Positions 18,179-27,379 of a DNA stretch of 64,000 nt are shown here, in pieces. The stretch covers positions 18,386 to 82,385 of the forward strand of contig SWDO01000015.1 of the NCBI GenBank assembly GCA_005116895.1, given 5' to 3'. The first letter of the stretch is position 1. Each line of letters starts with the position of its first letter. Below the pieces are notes generated by a model. The model was given only the letters and a program-made list of their open reading frames with translations. It ran no database searches and was not told the origin of the DNA. The translations under genes and the position numbers were made by a program. This DNA comes from Nitrospira sp. GTDB taxonomy: Bacteria; Nitrospirota; Nitrospiria; Nitrospirales; Nitrospiraceae.

Positions 18179-19009
18179 ATGGTCAGTCTCGTGTCAGCTA
18201 CGCTGCAACTCTATCGACAAGTCTTGTCTTCGACGGGACGTTCGCTCATCCGAAGTTGGGTGACGATGGTCGCGCTCATGGTGTTTGCCATCCTGTTTGT
18301 GGGGGTATCGAGAATCGCCGCTCCGCTGGGGATCGCCGGTGGGTTTATTCTGGGTATGGTGAATGCCTTGCTGGTTGGCGCGACGCTTCGGTTGATTGAG
18401 CAGTCTCTTAGCGCCGCGAGGACCATTCAGTTCACGGATGTGACTGAGAGTTTTGGACATTATTTTTGGGATGTCATCGGTGTTGGGTTCGTGTTGTGGA
18501 TTCCGACGATGCTGCTCGATATGGGCATGCAAGCCAATCCGTACGGCCACTTTCTTTCATCCGCATTTCTGCTTTTGGTATTTATTCTGCTGAACCCAGC
18601 CCCGGAGGTCATCTATCAAGTCCGACACGATTCAGCCCTTGAGGTCCTGAAGACGTCCTATCAATTCATCCTGGAACATTGGGTCGAGTGGTTTCTCCCA
18701 TTCGCGATTCTCATTTTGCCGGTGGTGCTTTCTCCCAGCGGCCTGCTGGAGTTTTTTTCGTTGTCCGATCGTGTCGGTCGAGGAGCCGGTCTCGACTTCT
18801 TCCAGATTCTTCTGCTCCCATTCACCGCGATCGGGGGGTGGTTGTCCTATGTTGGATTTGATTCTGAAGGACAAGGGATCGTTCTCCTACTTCTCACCCC
18901 ACCAATGGCCATGGTCATCCTATTGTTCCGCGGCCATCTTTTTGCTTCGCTCCATGGATCTTCCAGGCGGCAACGTCTCTTTTCTCGCCAGTTTGATACG
19001 AGGCACTAG
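18179..19009 (+). CDS. Multi-pass membrane protein of unknown function
   Basis: 276 residues with about six hydrophobic helices: SWVTMVALMVFAILFVGVSR, GIAGGFILGMVNALLVGATL, VIGVGFVLWIPTMLLDMG, FLSSAFLLLVFILLN, WFLPFAILILPVVL and GIVLLLLTPPMAMVILLF. It loosely resembles bacterial YciC/DUF975-type membrane proteins, but I cannot assign a family. The ATG at 18179 is preferred to a TTG at 18140. Confidence 0.6.
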   Translation: MVSLVSATLQLYRQVLSSTGRSLIRSWVTMVALMVFAILFVGVSRIAAPLGIAGGFILGMVNALLVGATLRLIEQSLSAARTIQFTDVTESFGHYFWDVIGVGFVLWIPTMLLDMGMQANPYGHFLSSAFLLLVFILLNPAPEVIYQVRHDSALEVLKTSYQFILEHWVEWFLPFAILILPVVLSPSGLLEFFSLSDRVGRGAGLDFFQILLLPFTAIGGWLSYVGFDSEGQGIVLLLLTPPMAMVILLFRGHLFASLHGSSRRQRLFSRQFDTRH

Positions 19010-19177
19010 GGTCTGAAGTCACGATAGGGCGTCATCGAGAGGTGTTTCATGGCATTGGTCACTGTACCAACTTGAGTCACTTCTTGAGTCCTTGGGTCAT
19101 TGATGCTTCTTGGCTTGTGATTCTGAAGTGAAATATCGTATGGTTTACCCTACACTCAGGTTCTGTTCCTTCACGAT

Positions 19178-20677
19178 GTGCTCAGGACATGGTACGGATT
19201 CATGCAGCTTTCTATCTTTTGGCGGTTGGTCATAACGTCTCTCATCATTATTACGGTCATGGGAGGAGTCAATATTTATGCGCTCTTTCAGCTTCGGCAG
19301 CTGACGGCGATGAGCACGCAGATGGCGTCCTACCATTATCCAGCTGCTGAATCCGCGAAGAGGCTATTGGGATCGCTCTATGCCCAACTGAACAGTGAAA
19401 AGAAATACCTTGCGACGAGAGATCGCGCCTTTCTGACGAATCTGACGGAAGAGGTTGATGAATTTGAGCGCAATCTCCAGCTGCTGCGGGGGCGGGAAAG
19501 CTCTTCTCAGGGGTTAACCCTGCTGCAAAAGACACATGAATTACTCCAGGAGCGGCTGAAGCTTTTTCAGGATGAATTCGAGACCACAAAGAGGAAGATC
19601 CGTCAGATCACTCCGGAGTATGAACACCGACGTGATGGCCTCATGGATCGGATGTCCGCCTCGATTCAGAGCTACATCGATCTGCACGAGGCTCGAGTGA
19701 GTGTCGGGGTGACGGAATCTCGAGCCAGCGCGGCCCAAGCAGAGGCTGTCACGGAGCAACTGGTCCTAGTGGCGTTGGTGTTCGGGGTGGGGCTTGCCGG
19801 TATCGCCAGCTATACGATTTTGCGTCCACTGCGACAGCTGCAAGGGCATATTAAACAGATTGGGCAAGGCAATTTGGGAGCATCCCTTCAGATCAATGCG
19901 CCTGCGGAGTTACGGGAGTTAGTCGATAGCGTCAATTGGATGGGTAGGAAGTTACAGGAAATAGACGATATGAAAACGGAGTTTTTGGCGCATGTGTCTC
20001 ACGAATTGCGTACCCCAATGGCCTCGATTCAAGAAGGCACGCATCTTTTGCTCGATGAGATTCCAGGTCCACTCGTCCAGGAGCAACGAACCACTCTTCG
20101 GATTATGGCCGATAGCAGCCGGCGGCTGATCCATTTGATCTCTACGATTCTGGATTTGTCAAAAATGGAAGCAGGGATGATGGAATACCACATCGTCCCG
20201 GTGGATTTCCAACGAATCGGGGAAGTCTCCATCAACAAGGTTCGTCTTTTGGCGGACTCCAAGCATGTGCAGCTGGTGCTGGAAAATATCGGGGAGCGTT
20301 CCTGGGTCAAGGCGGATGCATCTCGTCTCGAACAGGTGCTCGACAACTTGTTGTCAAACGCTCTGAAATTCAGCCCTGAGGGTGGTGTGGTCAAGGTGCA
20401 GGTGAAACCCGACCTTCAAGCCGGAGTGCTTGAGGTGACTGTTTCGGATACGGGACCCGGGATTGCTCCAGAAGATCTCCCACATATTTTTGAACGGTTT
20501 TATCAAGGTCGCACGAAAGGGAAGCATACGGCGGGGAGTGGGTTGGGCTTGGCATTGGTGAAGAGGGTCGTAGAGGCTCACGGCGGAAGAATTTGGATCG
20601 AAAGTGAGAAAGGTAAGGGAGTAACTGTACGGTTTATCCTACGGTTGGCAAAACCGGAAAAGGTAGGGCACGCGTGA
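19178..20677 (+). CDS. HAMP-domain sensor histidine kinase (GlrK-like)
   Basis: 499-residue inner-membrane sensor. TM1 lies near residues 14-36, followed by a helical periplasmic sensor (about 37-192), TM2 (about 193-215), HAMP (216-265), the phosphoacceptor box HVSHELRTPMASIQEG (His275) and HATPase motifs (NLLSNALKFS, DTGPGIAPEDL, GSGLGLALVKR). The kinase followed by a lipoprotein and an NtrC-type regulator matches glrK-qseG-glrR of enterobacteria, and the segment TPMASIQEGTHLL resembles GlrK. Start is GTG at 19178, or ATG at 19202. Its stop overlaps the next gene. Confidence 0.85.
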   Translation: MLRTWYGFMQLSIFWRLVITSLIIITVMGGVNIYALFQLRQLTAMSTQMASYHYPAAESAKRLLGSLYAQLNSEKKYLATRDRAFLTNLTEEVDEFERNLQLLRGRESSSQGLTLLQKTHELLQERLKLFQDEFETTKRKIRQITPEYEHRRDGLMDRMSASIQSYIDLHEARVSVGVTESRASAAQAEAVTEQLVLVALVFGVGLAGIASYTILRPLRQLQGHIKQIGQGNLGASLQINAPAELRELVDSVNWMGRKLQEIDDMKTEFLAHVSHELRTPMASIQEGTHLLLDEIPGPLVQEQRTTLRIMADSSRRLIHLISTILDLSKMEAGMMEYHIVPVDFQRIGEVSINKVRLLADSKHVQLVLENIGERSWVKADASRLEQVLDNLLSNALKFSPEGGVVKVQVKPDLQAGVLEVTVSDTGPGIAPEDLPHIFERFYQGRTKGKHTAGSGLGLALVKRVVEAHGGRIWIESEKGKGVTVRFILRLAKPEKVGHA

Positions 20678-21453
20678 TTAGGACAGCAGTGTCTCTGACA
20701 AGATGCTCTCTCATCATCAGTTCTCTCTTGCTGGTCGGGTGTGCGGCATGGACAACGCCAGTACCTGGCTCGCGTCCCTATTTTTCGGCAGAGCCTCGAG
20801 AAGTTAAGTTGTTTCAATCATTTGCAACAAGACAAGAGGGTATGGCCTTAAAATGTGGTGAATCGAATTCCTGCGATCACGTGTACTTTACGCGGGGGTT
20901 GCTTGGCCTGTATGAAAGCCGCGAAATTGCGGAGAAATATTTCGAGAAGGTCGTCGCGCTTGCTCCCAAGAGCCAGCTGGCTGCGTCGAGCAAAGCCTGG
21001 CTGGCGTTGTTGCAACAACCTACCCCTGGGAATCGATCATGGCCTGAAGCTGTTGTCAGAGCACCAGTTCTTGCGGAGGTCAACGCCTCATTAGCAGTGA
21101 CCACCGATCGTCTGGTGCGAGACTTGCTTCATCAAGAGATACTCATTCAACAGCTTCGTGCATCCAAGGAAGGCGAATCCGAGACCATTGAGGCGTTGCA
21201 GCGCGAGTTGACGGATCGAGATCATAAGATCGAGGCACTCTTGTCGAAGAAAGATTCGGCCAAGACGTCAGCCGACCCAGCATCGATTCAAACTCTGCAA
21301 AAGCAGCTTACTGAGCGGGACAGAAAGATCGAGGAGCTTTCTGCGCAACTCGAGGCATTGAAGCGAATTGATCAGGAGATGCGGGAAAAGGTGCGCCCGA
21401 TACGTCCACCATTGACGACGGTTCCCATGCCCGGTCTTGAGACGACACCGTAA
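20674..21453 (+). CDS. Lipoprotein with C-terminal coiled coil (QseG-like position)
   Basis: 259 residues. The signal peptide ends in a lipobox (LLLVGC, Cys near residue 23), so it is probably a lipid-anchored envelope protein. The middle (residues about 40-110) has a TPR-like stretch (REIAEKYFEKVVALAPKSQL); the C-terminal part is a coiled coil (LQRELTDRDHKIEALL, LQKQLTERDRKIEEL). A GTGA overlap couples it to the kinase. In enterobacteria QseG, a lipoprotein of similar size and coiled-coil end, occupies this spot and tunes GlrK; a similar role is inferred. Confidence 0.65.
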   Translation: MIRTAVSLTRCSLIISSLLLVGCAAWTTPVPGSRPYFSAEPREVKLFQSFATRQEGMALKCGESNSCDHVYFTRGLLGLYESREIAEKYFEKVVALAPKSQLAASSKAWLALLQQPTPGNRSWPEAVVRAPVLAEVNASLAVTTDRLVRDLLHQEILIQQLRASKEGESETIEALQRELTDRDHKIEALLSKKDSAKTSADPASIQTLQKQLTERDRKIEELSAQLEALKRIDQEMREKVRPIRPPLTTVPMPGLETTP

Positions 21454-21468
21454 CGAACGGTAGAAGGA

Positions 21469-22899
21469 ATGATGATGATTATGGAGCAAGAAAATATTCT
21501 CGTAGTCGACGACGATGAGGGGTTGTTGCATTTATTGAAAATGCGGTTGTCCGCGATGGGGTTTGCCGTCACCCCCTGTACGACAGGGCAGGATGCCGTT
21601 GGTGAGGCGAAGAAAACGATGTTTAACTTGGCGATCACCGATCTGCGCCTTCGCGGCGAGGATGGGTTGGAGGTGACCGAAGAGCTACTTCGAAGTCACC
21701 CGGGGCTTCCGGTCATCATCCTGACGGCCCATGGCAGTATTCCCAATGCCGTCGAGGCGATGCAGCGGGGAGCGTTCGGGTATCTGACGAAGCCATTTGA
21801 TGATAAGGAGCTGAAAGCCACGATCGAGAAGGCACTCGCGCAACAGCGGATGAGCCGGGAAATTCAGCGGCTCAAGTCGCTGGTTAAGGAACTGTACGGA
21901 CTCGAAAATGTCGTAGCGCGGAGTCCGGAGATGCAACGGCTCTTTCAGCAAATCGCACAGGTGGCTGAGTCGGATGCGACTATTTTACTGTTTGGAGAAA
22001 CCGGAACCGGTAAAGAGGTGATGGCTCGGGTCATCCATACGAACAGCCGGCGCGGGAAAGGTCCCTTCGTGGCACTCAACTGCGCCGCCATACCTGAGAC
22101 GCTGTTCGAGAGCGAGCTGTTCGGACATGTGAAGGGCGCGTTCACGAGCGCTCATGGCGCGAAGCGCGGATTGTTTCAAATGGCCAACGGCGGCACGTTG
22201 TTTCTCGACGAGATTGGCGAGATGCCGCTGTCCATGCAGGTCAAATTATTGCGCGCCGTACAGGAACGGGAGATCCGAGAGGTGGGGGCAGAGACTTCGG
22301 TCAAAGTGGATGTTCGCATCGTTGCGGCGACCAATAAGGACCTCAGTGAGGCGGTGAAGAACGGGACGTTCCGCAACGATCTCTACTATCGAATCTCGGT
22401 GGTTCCTCTGTTCATTCCACCGCTACGGGAGCGTCGGGATGATATCCCGCTGCTGGCTCAACATTTCCTCCAACTCAGTGTGAAACGGGCGAATAAGGAG
22501 GTGAAGGGATTCACCCCTGCGGCACTGCATCGATTGATGATCAATCCCTGGCCCGGCAATGTGCGCGAGTTGGAGAACGTGGTTGAGAAGGCCGTGGTGA
22601 TGTCGCGGCAAGATATGCTCACGCCGGATTTGTTGCCGGCGGTCAGTGTGTCGGCCGAGTCACCGCTCAAGCCGTTGACGGAGGCCAAAGAAGAATTCGA
22701 GCGGACCTACTTGAAGACCGTCCTTCAATTGACGAGCGGAAATATCTCCCGTGCTGCACAGTTTGCCGGCCGGTACCGAGCTGACTTTTATAAGATGCTG
22801 AGAAAATACGGCCTTCATCCGTCGACCACGAAGGGAAAGCCAGATTCCGAGATGGGCGAGCTAGAACCCGAAACAAGTTTGACCGAGGTGGAACGATAG
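21469..22899 (+). CDS. Sigma-54-dependent response regulator (GlrR-like, GAFTSA variant)
   Basis: 476-residue NtrC-family activator. The receiver domain (residues 8-125) has D58 in LAITDLR, T86 and K108; the AAA+ domain (about 150-385) has Walker A GETGTGKE and Walker B GTLFLDEIGE; a short Fis-type helix-turn-helix (NISRAAQFAGRYRADFYKML) closes the protein. The sigma-54 contact loop reads GAFTSA instead of GAFTGA (residues 223-228). It is the third gene of the kinase-lipoprotein-regulator operon. A strong terminator follows. Confidence 0.9.
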   Translation: MMMIMEQENILVVDDDEGLLHLLKMRLSAMGFAVTPCTTGQDAVGEAKKTMFNLAITDLRLRGEDGLEVTEELLRSHPGLPVIILTAHGSIPNAVEAMQRGAFGYLTKPFDDKELKATIEKALAQQRMSREIQRLKSLVKELYGLENVVARSPEMQRLFQQIAQVAESDATILLFGETGTGKEVMARVIHTNSRRGKGPFVALNCAAIPETLFESELFGHVKGAFTSAHGAKRGLFQMANGGTLFLDEIGEMPLSMQVKLLRAVQEREIREVGAETSVKVDVRIVAATNKDLSEAVKNGTFRNDLYYRISVVPLFIPPLRERRDDIPLLAQHFLQLSVKRANKEVKGFTPAALHRLMINPWPGNVRELENVVEKAVVMSRQDMLTPDLLPAVSVSAESPLKPLTEAKEEFERTYLKTVLQLTSGNISRAAQFAGRYRADFYKMLRKYGLHPSTTKGKPDSEMGELEPETSLTEVER

Positions 22900-22941
22900 A
22901 CCTCACTCCTCCGGTCGTGAGTGATTCCTTGTGTACCTGTC

Positions 22942-22972
22942 AAGGCCGCGTCTCAGGTGACGCGGCCTTTGT
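22942..22972 (+). terminator. Rho-independent terminator after the GlrR-like gene
   Basis: AAGGCCGCGTC and GACGCGGCCTT form an 11-bp perfect stem with a 6-nt loop (TCAGGT), followed by a T-rich run (TTTGTATTT). It closes the kinase-lipoprotein-regulator operon 43 bp behind the stop. Confidence 0.85.
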
Positions 22973-23377
22973 ATTTGAAGCAGCTCTCAGCCCGTTGCTT
23001 TCCGTTACATTCTATCTCGTACAACCGTGGTTACCTGTGATGCGTTGTGCCTTTCCCACGTGCCTGATGTCGCCACGTTAACGAGCGTGCCGACGAACTC
23101 AAGAAAACGGTGGTCCATGGGTGTGTGGACGGGAACTCCCTATGCGCATGTGATGATTCCCGTTGAGAGGTACCTGTCACCCTAGCAAAGCGCCAGGATG
23201 GGAGGCGGGAAAACATCTGTCGTGAAGGAATGGCTGTCAGATTGAAAGATGGGATCTACTGCGGGGCGTACCATGTCACGCCAAGCACGTGTACCGTGGA
23301 TTCTGGATGGCGATAGGGAGTGGGAATGAAGATGACGAGCGATATTCATTCGCCGACGAAACTGCGATAGTGCGATG
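22973..23377. other. Intergenic stretch without recognised gene
   Basis: About 400 bp between the terminator and the leftward tRNA-Thr. Short open frames exist but none has a ribosome site or a familiar sequence, and no clear repeat or promoter was seen. Confidence 0.4.
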
Positions 23378-23453
23378 TGGAGCTGGCGAGAGGAATCGAA
23401 CCTCCAACCTGCGGTTTACAAAACCGCTGCTCTGCCGATTGAGCTACGCCAGC
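23378..23453 (-). tRNA. tRNA-Thr (anticodon TGT)
   Basis: A complete cloverleaf on the minus strand: acceptor GCTGGCG pairing with CGCCAGC, D-arm GCTCAATCGGCAGAGC, anticodon arm GCGGT-TTTGTAA-ACCGC giving anticodon TGT (reads ACA, Thr), and T-arm GGAGG-TTCGATT-CCTCT. The 3' CCA is encoded. Confidence 0.95.
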
Positions 23454-23616
23454 CCGCTTGCAAGTTGAGTCCACACGTCGCATCGCACAGTACCAACAGG
23501 CCGGAGAACCTGTCAAGAAATCTCCCACCCGTCAGATCGCAGCCAAGTAACTGATATAACTTGCATTAGATTCCACGGGTCATTATTCTAACCCCGCATC
23601 GAAGTTCGTATTCCAA

Positions 23617-25080
23617 ATGGTATCACCTATGAGTCAAGCCCACGTGCTTGTTGTCGATGATGACCCTGCCGTCCGGGATGTTCTGCAGGAAGTCCTGAGG
23701 CAGGAGGAGTATAGCGTCTCTACAGCCGAGGACGGTGCGGCGGCAATCCAGGCGGTGAAGGACTCGGTGATTCACATCGTGATCACTGATTTTCAGCTGC
23801 CCGATATCGATGGACTTGAGATCATCGATCGCCTGGCGAAGCTCGACGCGAAGATCATTCCTATCATGATGACCGGATTCGGTACGATTGAAACCGCGGT
23901 CCGGGCCATGAAGTCTGGCGCATTTGACTTCATTACCAAGCCGTTTGACCTTGAAACTGTAGCCGTGGTGGTTCGGAAGGCGGCAGAGTTCCTTCGGCTT
24001 CGGCAAGAAAACCATCTCTTGCGGAAGGCCGTACGCGATCAATATCGACTTGAACACCTGGTGGGTGCCAGCGAGCCGATCCAACACGTGATGGAGTTTG
24101 TCCACAAAGTTGCCGACAGCGATAGTACGGTCATGATTCAAGGCGAAAGCGGTACTGGCAAGGAGTTGGTGGCGCGGATGCTCCACTTCAATAGTCTTCG
24201 TAAGGATCGTCCGTTGGTCCCGGTGAACTGTGGCGCGATTCCGGAAAATCTGTTGGAGTCGGAACTCTTCGGGCACGAAAAAGGGGCGTTTACCGGAGCT
24301 ACGCACTCACGAATGGGACGGTTTGAACTGGCAAACGGAGGGACCATCTTCCTCGATGAAATCGGCGAAATGAGCCTGCCATTACAAGTGAAAATCCTTC
24401 GAGTGTTACAAGAGCGGGAATTCGAACGCGTCGGCGGAAATCGGACGATTCATGTGGATGTACGGATCATTGCCGCGACGAATCAGGATTTGGAAACGCT
24501 GGTTGAGGAAAAGCGATTTCGCAAAGATCTGTTCTATCGGCTCAATGTGATCCCCATCGTGATTCCTCCGCTACGAGAACGGCGGAGCGATATTCCGCTC
24601 CTCATCGACCATTTCCTGACTCGCTTTAATCAGAGCAAGCACACTCAGGTGTCAGGCCTTGCCCCCGATGTGCTTGACATGTTGACAGAGTACGACTGGC
24701 CTGGCAACATTCGGGAGTTAGAGAACATGATGGAGCGATTGGTCGTGCTAAAGAAGCACGGCGTCCTTTCCGTTGGAGATGTACCTGAGAAAATCTGTCG
24801 GAGGCCGTTGGCCCCCGAGCTCAAGGAGCAGTTCATCCGGTTCAGTGAGGACGGCATCAATCTTTCCAGAGAGGTTGAACAGTACGAAAAGCATCTCATC
24901 ATGGAAGCCCTGCGGAAAGCTAACGGCGTCACCTCGCGGGCAGCGCAGTTGCTCCACTTGAACCGGACGACGTTGGTTGAAAAGCTGAAACGTAAGGGGG
25001 TGGATCCACGATCTCAATTGGAAACACTCCCGCTCTGGCCACGCTCTTCCAGTCAAAAGATTGACGACCTATCGACCTAG
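23617..25080 (+). CDS. Sigma-54-dependent Fis-family response regulator
   Basis: 487 residues. The receiver (about 8-125) has D58 in VITDFQ, T86 and K108; the AAA+ domain has GESGTGKELVARML, the canonical GAFTGA loop and GTIFLDEIGE; the C-terminal Fis helix-turn-helix includes GVTSRAAQLLHLNRTTLVEKL. It lies alone between tRNA-Thr and the TPR-fleS-fleR operon, without an adjacent kinase. The resemblance of its DNA-binding end to FleQ/FlrA-type regulators and its place before the flagellar cluster make a flagellar role plausible but unproved. ATG at 23617 or 23629. Confidence 0.87.
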   Translation: MVSPMSQAHVLVVDDDPAVRDVLQEVLRQEEYSVSTAEDGAAAIQAVKDSVIHIVITDFQLPDIDGLEIIDRLAKLDAKIIPIMMTGFGTIETAVRAMKSGAFDFITKPFDLETVAVVVRKAAEFLRLRQENHLLRKAVRDQYRLEHLVGASEPIQHVMEFVHKVADSDSTVMIQGESGTGKELVARMLHFNSLRKDRPLVPVNCGAIPENLLESELFGHEKGAFTGATHSRMGRFELANGGTIFLDEIGEMSLPLQVKILRVLQEREFERVGGNRTIHVDVRIIAATNQDLETLVEEKRFRKDLFYRLNVIPIVIPPLRERRSDIPLLIDHFLTRFNQSKHTQVSGLAPDVLDMLTEYDWPGNIRELENMMERLVVLKKHGVLSVGDVPEKICRRPLAPELKEQFIRFSEDGINLSREVEQYEKHLIMEALRKANGVTSRAAQLLHLNRTTLVEKLKRKGVDPRSQLETLPLWPRSSSQKIDDLST

Positions 25081-25168
25081 CCGATGCCAATCCTGACGCG
25101 ATCTATCCACGTTCTCGATTTGCCTCGATAACTCATCTGATTTCCTGAGAGTTTTCGATCTGTCTCCA

Positions 25169-25184
25169 GGGCATGGGCTTTGCT
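25169..25184 (+). promoter_or_regulatory. Possible sigma-54 promoter before the TPR-fleS-fleR operon
   Basis: GGGCATGGGCTTTGCT has GG and GC separated by 10 nt and shares GGCAT...TTGC with the three better sites in the window. Initiation would fall only about 4 nt before the GTG at 25199, so either the mRNA is nearly leaderless or translation starts further in; hence low confidence. Confidence 0.3.
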
Positions 25185-25198
25185 GATGCCCTATCGCC

Positions 25199-27379
25199 GT
25201 GTATCGATACTATTTACGATATTGCCGACTCGTCTTCTTGATTGCTGCTTGGATGGCGTGCTCTTCGCTTGCAATTGGAGAGACCCCCGCGCAGCCTTCT
25301 CCTCATTCCTCGAATGCCGTGGTTCCCGAACGAGCGACCTTGTTACGCAGTCCAGGACCGGTTGATGGACTCGCGCAACCTTTGCCTGATGACGGGCCTC
25401 GTCAGGAAGGACAATCGTCGGGCATCGACGGACTTGCTTGGCAAGAAGGCCAGTCTGCGTACAGGAAGAACGCCTGGCCGGAGGCGCAACGGTTCTTTGG
25501 GAAAATCGTCAAGGAACATCCTGAAAGCCCGCTTGCCCCATCGGCGAAAGCCTTCTTGGTCGAGATCTTGTTGCGGGATGAGGTCTCGGGGAAAACCCGA
25601 TCCGAGGCCATTCAGGAGTACAAAGCACTCCTGAGGGATCATCCGCAGTCGCCGAATGCCCGGAGGGCGGAATGGCGGATCGCGGATTTGTATTTCAAAC
25701 AAGGCGCGCTCCAAGAGGCGCAAGCGTTTTACGAGAACGCGATGGCCCATTCCGTCAATCTTCCCTTCGATAGTAATCGGGCGTTGCTCGGTCTCGGTTA
25801 TACGTTCATGGCCATGGGGAAATGGAGTGATGCCGAGCATGCATTTGCCAACGTGCGAAAGCGAAGTGAGGACGAGCAGTTGCTCCAAGGAGCGACGTTG
25901 GGATTGGCCCATGCACTGTTCAGAGCGCAACGATTTTCTGAAGCGCAGCCGATCTACACCCTCAGTTATCAACGATGGCCGCATCTCCTACGGGGCGACC
26001 CGTTGTCGCTTCAGCGGTATGCCGTCACGCAGGTGAAGCTGCACCAGGAGGCCTCCGCTCGAGAACTCATGCTGCTCTTTTACAACCTCTATCCTCGACA
26101 TGAGTATGCGCCTGCGGCCTTGCTGCATGTGGCTGAGGGGTTGCGGGCAGGTGCTAAACCAATGCTTGCCGAGTTCGTCTATGCGCTGATTCCTTCGCTG
26201 TATCCGTACAGCGCATTGAGTACGACGGCCACACTTCGGCTGGCTGCACTCCGCGCGGAGACCATGTTGCCGGCTGGAAGCAATTCGCTCGGGCTCACAG
26301 TCAGCGCCATGATCCACAGCGTGCCGATTCCGGACCAGACCGATGCCTCCTACCGATCGCTGCTGGAAGAGATTGCGGCTCGAGAGGTGAGCAATCCAAT
26401 GGGCAGCGAGGCCCGGTATTACCTTAGCAGGGGATATGAAAGCGCAGGCGACACGAATCGCGCGCTTCAAACCTACAAGGAGATTACGCTTCGAGCGACC
26501 AATAAGAACGACCTATGGGCCATCAAATCCGCAGAGCGTCTGTCTGCTCTTCTGACACCCTGGATCGAAGCGGCGATCGCATCGCGCGACGATCTGACCG
26601 TTGTCAGTCTATTTCACAGGCAAGGAGCCATGGCCGAACAGCGTTTTGCGCGTTCCCCTGTGTTGCTGAACATCGCGGAATCCCATCGGCGTCTTGGATT
26701 TGCGCCGGAAGCCGTGCGGCTGTACCAGCAGGTTCTTAAATCGTCCAACGATTCAGCGTCGCTCGAAGCGGCTTTGATCGGCCTTGGAGGGATCTACCTG
26801 GATCAACGAGATCCTGAGGCCGCGAGAAAAGTGCTGGAGCGATACCGGTTTCAGTTCCCTATCGGTACATACGAAACGGAGGTGCGGCATCTTCTGATTG
26901 AGACCATGCGGCAACAGCGGGATCTGCAAGGGCTTCTCCATCTGTGCCGGATGTGGTTGTTGCGCCACCCGGTTCATCCTGAACGACCAGCTATGTATGT
27001 GGAGTTAGCCAAGACACTGGGAGAACTGGATAAGCTGGATGAGTCTGCCCTGGCCTATGAAGAGGCCTTCAAGGCCGGCGCGGTGCAAGCGTCCACTACG
27101 CTTGTCTCCTATGCCGATACGTTATCTCGATTGAATCGACATGAGCGAGCTATTACCGCCTATCAATTAGTGTTGGCCAAGAAACCGAACGTGTCTCACG
27201 CCGATTGGGCGCGGCTGCAAACAGCCAACCATTGGACGGCATTGAAGCAATATGATCGCGCCACCGTGGCGCTGGCCGAGCTTGATGTCACGGACGATCC
27301 AATGCTCAATCGACTTGCAGCATCCCTTAAAACAAGTGTGCGAGCGGTCAGTCATTCGGGGAAGCGGGAGGGGCTATGA
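25199..27379 (+). CDS. Exported TPR-repeat protein in the flagellar regulator operon
   Basis: 726 residues. The signal peptide (YYLRYCRLVFLIAAWMACSS) is followed by tetratricopeptide repeats throughout: AWPEAQRFFGKIVKEHPESP, FKQGALQEAQAFYENAM, MAMGKWSDAEHAFANVR, APEAVRLYQQVLKSSND, DKLDESALAYEEAFKAG. The protein should act in the periplasm as a binding scaffold. Its stop overlaps the start of the kinase gene (ATGA), so it is cotranslated with a FleS/FleR-like pair, which suggests a signal-input or assembly-checkpoint role (inference). No ribosome site is obvious at the GTG start. Confidence 0.75.
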   Translation: MYRYYLRYCRLVFLIAAWMACSSLAIGETPAQPSPHSSNAVVPERATLLRSPGPVDGLAQPLPDDGPRQEGQSSGIDGLAWQEGQSAYRKNAWPEAQRFFGKIVKEHPESPLAPSAKAFLVEILLRDEVSGKTRSEAIQEYKALLRDHPQSPNARRAEWRIADLYFKQGALQEAQAFYENAMAHSVNLPFDSNRALLGLGYTFMAMGKWSDAEHAFANVRKRSEDEQLLQGATLGLAHALFRAQRFSEAQPIYTLSYQRWPHLLRGDPLSLQRYAVTQVKLHQEASARELMLLFYNLYPRHEYAPAALLHVAEGLRAGAKPMLAEFVYALIPSLYPYSALSTTATLRLAALRAETMLPAGSNSLGLTVSAMIHSVPIPDQTDASYRSLLEEIAAREVSNPMGSEARYYLSRGYESAGDTNRALQTYKEITLRATNKNDLWAIKSAERLSALLTPWIEAAIASRDDLTVVSLFHRQGAMAEQRFARSPVLLNIAESHRRLGFAPEAVRLYQQVLKSSNDSASLEAALIGLGGIYLDQRDPEAARKVLERYRFQFPIGTYETEVRHLLIETMRQQRDLQGLLHLCRMWLLRHPVHPERPAMYVELAKTLGELDKLDESALAYEEAFKAGAVQASTTLVSYADTLSRLNRHERAITAYQLVLAKKPNVSHADWARLQTANHWTALKQYDRATVALAELDVTDDPMLNRLAASLKTSVRAVSHSGKREGL

